A stretch of DNA of 64,000 bases from Haloplanus rubicundus (lineage in GTDB: Archaea > Halobacteriota > Halobacteria > Halobacteriales > Haloferacaceae): positions 2,666,001 to 2,730,000 of the forward strand of contig NZ_CP031148.1 of the NCBI RefSeq assembly GCF_003342675.1, read 5' to 3'. The position numbers and the translations under genes are program-made. Each line of letters begins with the position of its first letter. Positions within the stretch are counted from its first letter, which is position 1. Shown piece after piece: positions 59,839-64,000 of the stretch. Below the pieces are notes generated by a model that ran no database searches, was not told the origin of the DNA, and worked only from the letters and a program-made list of their open reading frames with translations.

Positions 59839-60981
59839 ATGGATATTGCCGAGATTGCGACCTCCGAGTACATCGAAGTCGACGCGGACGAGCGGCTGGG
59901 GAAGGTCCGCTCTATCTTCGACCGCGAGAATCCCAAGGGTCTCATCGTCACGCGAGACGGCGAGTACGCCGGCGTGATCGGGGAACGCGACCTGGTTCGC
60001 TCACGGATCGAGGACGACACCAAGGCCGGCGTGCTGATGAAATCCGCCCCCCGCGTCGACCGCACGGAGGACGTTCGCGAGGTGGCCCGCGTCCTCGTCG
60101 AGGGCAACACGAAGGTCGCCCCCGTCTACGAGGGCGAGAACCTCTGGGGGATCATTACGGCCGACGCCATCCTGACGGCCGTCCTCGACAGCCTCGACGC
60201 GCTGACCGTCGAACAGATCGAGACGGCGGACGTGGTGACCATCGGCGAGAAGGCCCACGTCGGGCAGGCGATCAACCGACTGCGCGAACACGGCATCTCC
60301 CGACTCCCCGTCGTCGACGAGGACGACACCCTCGTCGGCGTCCTCACGACCCACGACATCGTCGAGTTCGTCGTCCGCGACGCCGACCGACAGGGTCGCG
60401 GCGACCGCCGCGGCGACATCGACCGGATGCTCGACCTCCCCGTCTACGATCTGATGACCAGTCCGGTGCTGACGACGGACGACGACGCGACCGTCGAGGA
60501 GGCGGTCCGGCAGATGCTCGACAACGACGTGTCGGGACTCGTCGTCACGGACGAGGGGGACGACGACCGGGTCGGCGGCGTCCTCACCAAGACCGACGTG
60601 CTCCGTGCCCTCACCTTCACCGAGGAGGGGCAGATGGACGTCCAGATCACCAACGTCGCCCTGCTGGACACAATCAGCCGCGAGGAGATCGTGCAGGGCA
60701 TCACCGAGGTGGCCGACAAGTACCAGGAGATGCAGGTCCACCACGCCCACGTCCGATTCCACGAGCACAAGGAGAAGCTCCGCGGCACCCCGCTGATCCA
60801 GTGTCAGATTCGCCTGCGCACGAACCGCGGCCAGGTCGCCGGCTCCGGAGAAGGCTACGGCGCCGACCACGCGTTCAACATCGCCGCCGACACGCTCGAA
60901 CGCAACGTCCTCGAACTGAAGGGACTCATCGCCGACGAACAGTACCGGGGCCAGCTCCTCCGGAAGCTCGGCGAACTATAA
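59839..60981 (+). CDS. Four-CBS-domain protein with a ribosome-hibernation-factor-like tail
   Basis: A 380-residue protein from ATG 59839 (MDIAEIATSEYIEVDADERL). Four CBS motifs: residues about 1-60, 65-115, 120-180 (ISRLPVVDEDDTLVGVLTTH) and 200-265 (VSGLVVTDEGDDDRVGGVLT). CBS pairs usually sense adenylates. The last ~95 residues (HHAHVRFHEHKEKLRGTPLI, then LRTNRGQVAGSGEGYGADHA) resemble the S30AE/HPF ribosome-binding fold. This suggests an adenylate-responsive ribosome factor (inference). ACAACTTTCAA (about 59803-59813) lies near -30. It converges on radB, with stops overlapping by six bases. Confidence 0.85.
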   Translation: MDIAEIATSEYIEVDADERLGKVRSIFDRENPKGLIVTRDGEYAGVIGERDLVRSRIEDDTKAGVLMKSAPRVDRTEDVREVARVLVEGNTKVAPVYEGENLWGIITADAILTAVLDSLDALTVEQIETADVVTIGEKAHVGQAINRLREHGISRLPVVDEDDTLVGVLTTHDIVEFVVRDADRQGRGDRRGDIDRMLDLPVYDLMTSPVLTTDDDATVEEAVRQMLDNDVSGLVVTDEGDDDRVGGVLTKTDVLRALTFTEEGQMDVQITNVALLDTISREEIVQGITEVADKYQEMQVHHAHVRFHEHKEKLRGTPLIQCQIRLRTNRGQVAGSGEGYGADHAFNIAADTLERNVLELKGLIADEQYRGQLLRKLGEL

Positions 60982-61677
60982 CGTTTCCTCGCCCGCGGCC
61001 AGTCCCTCGCCGGTGATGCGGAACGTCGCCGTCTCGCCGGCGGGTTTCGACCGATGTTTCTCCAGCGTCGCTCGCCGATTCCCGCCCCGGAAGCGATCCA
61101 GCCGCAGGACCGTCCCCGTCCAGTGTTCGAGCGTGTGACCCCCGAGCGCCCGCGACCGGTCGCCCTCGGGGTCGGTGAACACCTGATTCGTCACCACCGC
61201 CGCGAGGTCGTGTTTCCGGGCGAGCGAGAGGAGATGCGTCACCTGCCGTCCCACCCGACGGAGCGTCTCGCCCTCGTCGTCGTCGTGGCGTTCGAGCCGG
61301 TAAAAGCCCGTCGCGCTGTCGAGGACGATCAACTCCGCCCGCGGCGCGAAGTCGGCGGCGTCGCGGACCGCCTCCTCCTGTTCGGCGAAGTCGTGGGCCT
61401 CGCTGACGACGATCCGGGAGGTGATGGCGTCGAGGTCCTCGCCGTCGCTCGCCGCCGCCGAGAGCTGTCGGAACCGGTCGACCGAGAGGCCTTCCGTGTC
61501 GATGTAGACCGCCGTCCCCCCGCCGACGGCCGCCTGCACGGCCGCCGAGAGCGCGAGGTTCGTCTTGCCGGCGGCGGGCGGGCCGTACACCTGCGTGACG
61601 GTGCCGCGCTCGAACCCGCCGCCCAGCAGGTCGTCGAGCGGGGGACAGCCGGTGGGCACTGGCTCTGACTCGGGCAC
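60976..61677 (-). CDS. radB: DNA repair and recombination protein RadB
   Basis: A 233-residue RecA-fold protein starting at GTG 61675-61677 (PESEPVPTGCPPLDDLLGG). Walker A GPPAAGKT is at residues 32-39, Walker B in LIVLDSATGFYRL, and a VVTNQVFTDPEGDRSRALGG block follows. RadB lacks the N-terminal domain of RadA and acts as a recombination mediator in Haloferax. The frame is open upstream through a duplicated RTAGDRDLT sequence that is not part of the fold. It is divergent from the RNase-H-like gene. Confidence 0.93.
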   Translation of the reverse strand: MPESEPVPTGCPPLDDLLGGGFERGTVTQVYGPPAAGKTNLALSAAVQAAVGGGTAVYIDTEGLSVDRFRQLSAAASDGEDLDAITSRIVVSEAHDFAEQEEAVRDAADFAPRAELIVLDSATGFYRLERHDDDEGETLRRVGRQVTHLLSLARKHDLAAVVTNQVFTDPEGDRSRALGGHTLEHWTGTVLRLDRFRGGNRRATLEKHRSKPAGETATFRITGEGLAAGEETL

Positions 61678-61732
61678 ACTCCCCCTCGGTCGGTGTCGGT
61701 CATAAACCCTCGACACCGCGACCGCGACCGTT

Positions 61733-61782
61733 AGGTCGCGGTCGCCGGCTGTTCGCAGTTCCGTCAGGTCGCGGTCGCCGGC
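61733..61782. repeat. 17-bp direct repeat upstream of radB
   Basis: AGGTCGCGGTCGCCGGC occurs at 61733-61749 and 61766-61782, 33 bp apart, in the divergent radB promoter region. An inverted CGCGACCGCGACC lies just beside the first copy. It might be an operator or just a short duplication. Confidence 0.5.
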
Positions 61783-61882
61783 GGTCCGTCTTCCGTCCGT
61801 GGCTACCAGCGATCCGTCCACCCGAGCGACCTACGGCACCCCTGCACGACACGTTTTACCGCTATGGGGGCCAACCCCGACC

Positions 61883-62611
61883 GTGATCGTCGTCGCCACC
61901 GCCGATTTCGAGCTGTACCACGAAGTCGTCGCGCTGCTCCGGGACCGCGGGGTGGCGTTCACCACCGTCGACCCCGGCGACGACCTCCCCGTGGAAGCGT
62001 CGGCCGTGATCGCCTCGCCGGACGACGACGCGGTCGGGGACGGGGAGACGGACCGCGTCACCGCGACGGCCGCCGACGCCCGCCGTGCCGTCGACGAGGC
62101 GCTGGCGCTCCTGCGGGGCGGCGAGGGCCGAACGGTCGTCGGCGTCGATCCCGGGGTCCGGCCGGGAATCGCCGTCCTCGCCGGCGAGACGGTCGTCGCC
62201 GCGTTCCAAGTGCCCCTCGGCGACGCCGTGGAGACGATTCGGCGGGAGGTGGCCGACGCGGTCGATCCGCTCGTCCGGATCGGCGACGGCGCGCGCCTTC
62301 AGGGCGCCCGACTGGTGAACGACCTCGACGACGTGACGGTCGAACTCGTCGACGAAACGGGGACGACCCCCTACCTCGGTACCGGCGCACGGGGGATGGG
62401 CGACGTGCTCGCCGCGGTCAACATCGCCCGGCTGGAGGGGGAACGGATCGACTCCCGGGAGGTCGATCCCACGGCGGGCGAACTCCAGCGAATCAAGGAC
62501 CGCTCCCGACAGCTGTCGACCGACGACCGCACCATCGACGAGGGGTTGGCCCGCCGGGTCGCCGCCGGCGACCTCACCGTCGAGGAAGCGCTGGACGAAC
62601 ACCGGGACTAG
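61883..62611 (+). CDS. Predicted RNase-H-fold (RuvC/YqgF-like) protein
   Basis: A 242-residue protein starting at GTG 61883. An A/T box GTTTTACCG (about 61853-61861) lies 22-30 nt upstream. The first ~60 residues form an alpha/beta segment (VVATADFELYHEVVALLRDR). From about residue 85 the sequence reads RTVVGVDPGVRPGIAVLAGE, the beta-1/beta-2 VDPGxxxG motif of RuvC/YqgF-type RNase H folds. Later acidic strands (VTVELVDETGTT) and helix GMGDVLAAVNIARLEGERID supply further candidate metal ligands. The C-terminus is helical (KDRSRQLS...ARRVAAGDLTVEEALDE). It resembles the nuclease part of archaeal DUF460-type proteins. Activity is not shown. Confidence 0.75.
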   Translation: MIVVATADFELYHEVVALLRDRGVAFTTVDPGDDLPVEASAVIASPDDDAVGDGETDRVTATAADARRAVDEALALLRGGEGRTVVGVDPGVRPGIAVLAGETVVAAFQVPLGDAVETIRREVADAVDPLVRIGDGARLQGARLVNDLDDVTVELVDETGTTPYLGTGARGMGDVLAAVNIARLEGERIDSREVDPTAGELQRIKDRSRQLSTDDRTIDEGLARRVAAGDLTVEEALDEHRD

Positions 62612-62991
62612 TCCCGCGCGACCGCCTCCACCTCCACGAGCATCTCGGGATCGATCAGTCGCTCGACCTGCACCATCGTCGTCGCCGGCCGCACGTCGGC
62701 GAAAGCGTCGCCGTGGGCGCGTCCGATTGCCTCCCAGTCGTCGATATCGGTGACGAACAGGCGGGTCCGCACCACGTCCGAGAGGGCGGCGTCGAGCGCC
62801 GAGAGCGCCGTTTCGACGTTCTCGATGGCTCGCACCGTCTGCGCGTGGGGGTCGCCGGGGGCGACGACCTGCCCGTCGTCGTCCGTCGCGGTGGTTCCGG
62901 AAACGTGTATCTCGTTGCCGGCACGAATCGCCCGCGAGTAGCCGACCGTCGACTCCCACTCGGTGCCCGAGGCGTAGCGCTCACGGTCCAT
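62608..62991 (-). CDS. RidA/YjgF family protein
   Basis: A 127-residue protein from ATG 62989-62991 (MDRERYASGTEWESTVGYSR). Fold blocks: VGYSRAIRAGNEIHVSGTTA, DPHAQTVRAIENVETALSAL, VVRTRLFVTDIDDWEAIGRA and a C-terminal RPATTMVQVERLIDPEMLVE. The Arg-x4-x-Glu end (EVEAVARD) is typical of RidA-like enamine/imine deaminases. It probably removes reactive enamines or has a related role. Its stop is shared as CTAG with the convergent RNase-H-like gene. Confidence 0.9.
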   Translation of the reverse strand: MDRERYASGTEWESTVGYSRAIRAGNEIHVSGTTATDDDGQVVAPGDPHAQTVRAIENVETALSALDAALSDVVRTRLFVTDIDDWEAIGRAHGDAFADVRPATTMVQVERLIDPEMLVEVEAVARD

Positions 62992-63022
62992 GGTCGCGTC
63001 TCGCTGCCGGGACATGAAACCG

Positions 63023-64000
63023 TTACTCCGGGCCGTCGACGAGTGCTTCCGCCCGCCGCATCACCTCGCGCACCGAGAGGTCGGTCTCGCGGGCGACCGC
63101 CAGCGCGTCGTCGTACTCCGCGCTCACGTCGTAGACGGCGCCGTCGGCGTCGCTCCCGACCTTGACCGCCACGTCGTACGCCTCGCCCTCGACGGTCAGC
63201 GTCGCCGTCTCGAAGCCCCGATTCGCGACCCAGCGGTGGCGGGCACCTCCCTCGCGCACGCCGAGCGTCCCCGTCTCCTCGGCGAGGCGGCGGGCGACGG
63301 CGCCCGCGTCCGCGGGGTCGACGACCACCTTCACGAGGTGGCCCGGCCGTGACTTCTTCATCGTCGTCGGGACGATGGACACGTCACGCGCGCCCGCCTC
63401 CGCGAGCGTCTCCTGTAAGCTCCCCAGTACCTCGGGAGTCACGTCGTCGACGTTCGTCTCCAGGACGGAGATGGTCTCCCGTCGCAGGCCGCCGGTCCCG
63501 TCGCCGACGAGGACGCGGAGGACGTTCGGATGGTCGGGCACGTCGGCGTCGCCGGCGCCGTAGCCGACGGCGTCGACGTCGATGGCGGGGAGTTCCGCGA
63601 CGCCTTCGGCGAGTTCGGCGAGGAGGGCCGCCCCCGTCGGCGTCAGGAGTTCGCGGTCGACCGGGCCGCCACGGAGCGACCAGTCGGCGTCGGCCGCGAT
63701 CTCCGCGACCGCGGGCGCGGGGACGGGGTAGGTGCCGTGGCTCATCGCGACCGTGCCGCCGCCGGCCGACACCGGCGCCGTCACGACGCGTTCGGCGCCG
63801 AGATCCGCGAGCAGGAGGCAGGCCCCGACCACGTCCGCGATGGCGTCGTCGGCCCCCACTTCGTGGAAGTGCGTGTCGTCGAGATCGGTGCCGTGGACCG
63901 CCGCCTCCGCCTCGCCGAGTCGGCGGAAGACGGCGAGGGCGTCGCGTTCGACCTCGGCAGGGAGGTCGAGACTCTCGACGAGCGAGACGACCTCGGCGTA
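63023..64000 (-). CDS. larC: Nickel-pincer cofactor biosynthesis protein LarC, N-terminus beyond the window
   Basis: The frame is open from the window edge (64000) to a TGA stop 63023-63025, giving 325 C-terminal residues of a ~400-450 residue family. Blocks: HFHEVGADDAIADVVGACLL, VSAGGGTVAMSHGTYPVPAP, LTPTGAALLAELAEG, ETNVDDVTPEVLGSLQETLA, and RPGHLVKVVVDPADAGAVAR. LarC is the CTP-dependent nickel insertase that completes the Ni-pincer nucleotide cofactor of lactate racemase-type enzymes. No larA/larB/larE is in the window. It follows ridA on the same strand with 31 bp between them. Confidence 0.9.
   Translation of the reverse strand, partial: YAEVVSLVESLDLPAEVERDALAVFRRLGEAEAAVHGTDLDDTHFHEVGADDAIADVVGACLLLADLGAERVVTAPVSAGGGTVAMSHGTYPVPAPAVAEIAADADWSLRGGPVDRELLTPTGAALLAELAEGVAELPAIDVDAVGYGAGDADVPDHPNVLRVLVGDGTGGLRRETISVLETNVDDVTPEVLGSLQETLAEAGARDVSIVPTTMKKSRPGHLVKVVVDPADAGAVARRLAEETGTLGVREGGARHRWVANRGFETATLTVEGEAYDVAVKVGSDADGAVYDVSAEYDDALAVARETDLSVREVMRRAEALVDGPE

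Noticed and set aside
60976-61821. A longer RadB starting at 61821
   Set aside because: The extra 48 residues contain a duplicated RTAGDRDLT from a DNA direct repeat and are not part of the RecA fold; GTG 61677 gives the family length.

Overview
The window is a GC-rich (roughly two-thirds G+C) piece of a haloarchaeal chromosome. The evidence is the very acidic proteins, the S10/spc ribosomal superoperon in archaeal order with eS4, eL32, eL19 and RNase P protein 1, a bacterioruberin carotenoid cluster, a cobalamin-dependent ribonucleotide reductase, twin-arginine lipoproteins, a PGF-type C-terminal sorting signal, and A/T boxes 20-35 nt upstream of many start codons (leaderless transcripts). 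No rRNA, CRISPR array, replication origin or full insertion sequence was found.

Layout. 1-1.4 kb: the 3' part of an aspartoacylase-like gene, UPF0179 and a small conserved gene. 1.7-9.4 kb: a tight PrkA-PrkA-YeaH-SpoVR operon, the archaeal form of the bacterial starvation-signalling set. 9.4-15.1 kb: accessory-like DNA holding a winged-helix membrane regulator, tRNA-Glu and tRNA-Gly each with repeated 3'-end relics, a PAS/GAF histidine kinase, two lipoproteins, a gene remnant and an RHH/PIN pair. 15.3-29.5 kb: a SPOUT methyltransferase followed by uL3 through SecY, almost without gaps. 29.6-34.2 kb: a tungsten aldehyde ferredoxin oxidoreductase, two ubiquitin-fold (MoaD/ThiS) proteins, a metallo-beta-lactamase-fold hydrolase, BtpA and a macrodomain protein. 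34.2-43.4 kb: an SLC13 permease with RCK_C domains, an alpha/beta hydrolase lacking its nucleophile, archaeal-type ornithine cyclodeaminase, a universal stress protein, a PGF-anchored surface protein, a ZIP metal transporter, an SDR and small genes. 43.4-49.3 kb: a CoA-disulfide-reductase-like flavoprotein, then crtD-lyeJ-cruF converging on crtB, and a 35-aa zinc finger. 49.5-57.5 kb: class II ribonucleotide reductase, a small membrane protein, the trpD-trpF-trpE-trpG operon and tRNA-Val. 57.8-64 kb: VapBC, a 35-aa membrane peptide, a frameshifted RCK-type channel pseudogene with a triplicated 27-bp unit, a four-CBS protein with a hibernation-factor-like tail, RadB, a predicted RNase-H-fold protein, a RidA protein and most of LarC.

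Three small genes (35, 35 and 43 codons) were found by eye. The non-coding signals most worth following are three related hairpins that each contain the stop codon of a minus-strand gene, a shared T-arm-flanked palindromic module beside two different tRNA genes, and several convergent gene pairs that share a CTAG tetranucleotide as both stop codons.

Functional links. The ribosomal genes, RNase P protein 1 and SecY form one translation/secretion transcription unit. CrtB makes phytoene, and LyeJ, CrtD and CruF turn lycopene into bacterioruberin. TrpDFEG supplies the first three steps of the tryptophan branch. The PrkA/YeaH/SpoVR group probably forms one signalling module. AOR and the MoaD-like proteins may share molybdopterin/tungstopterin or sulfur-relay chemistry.
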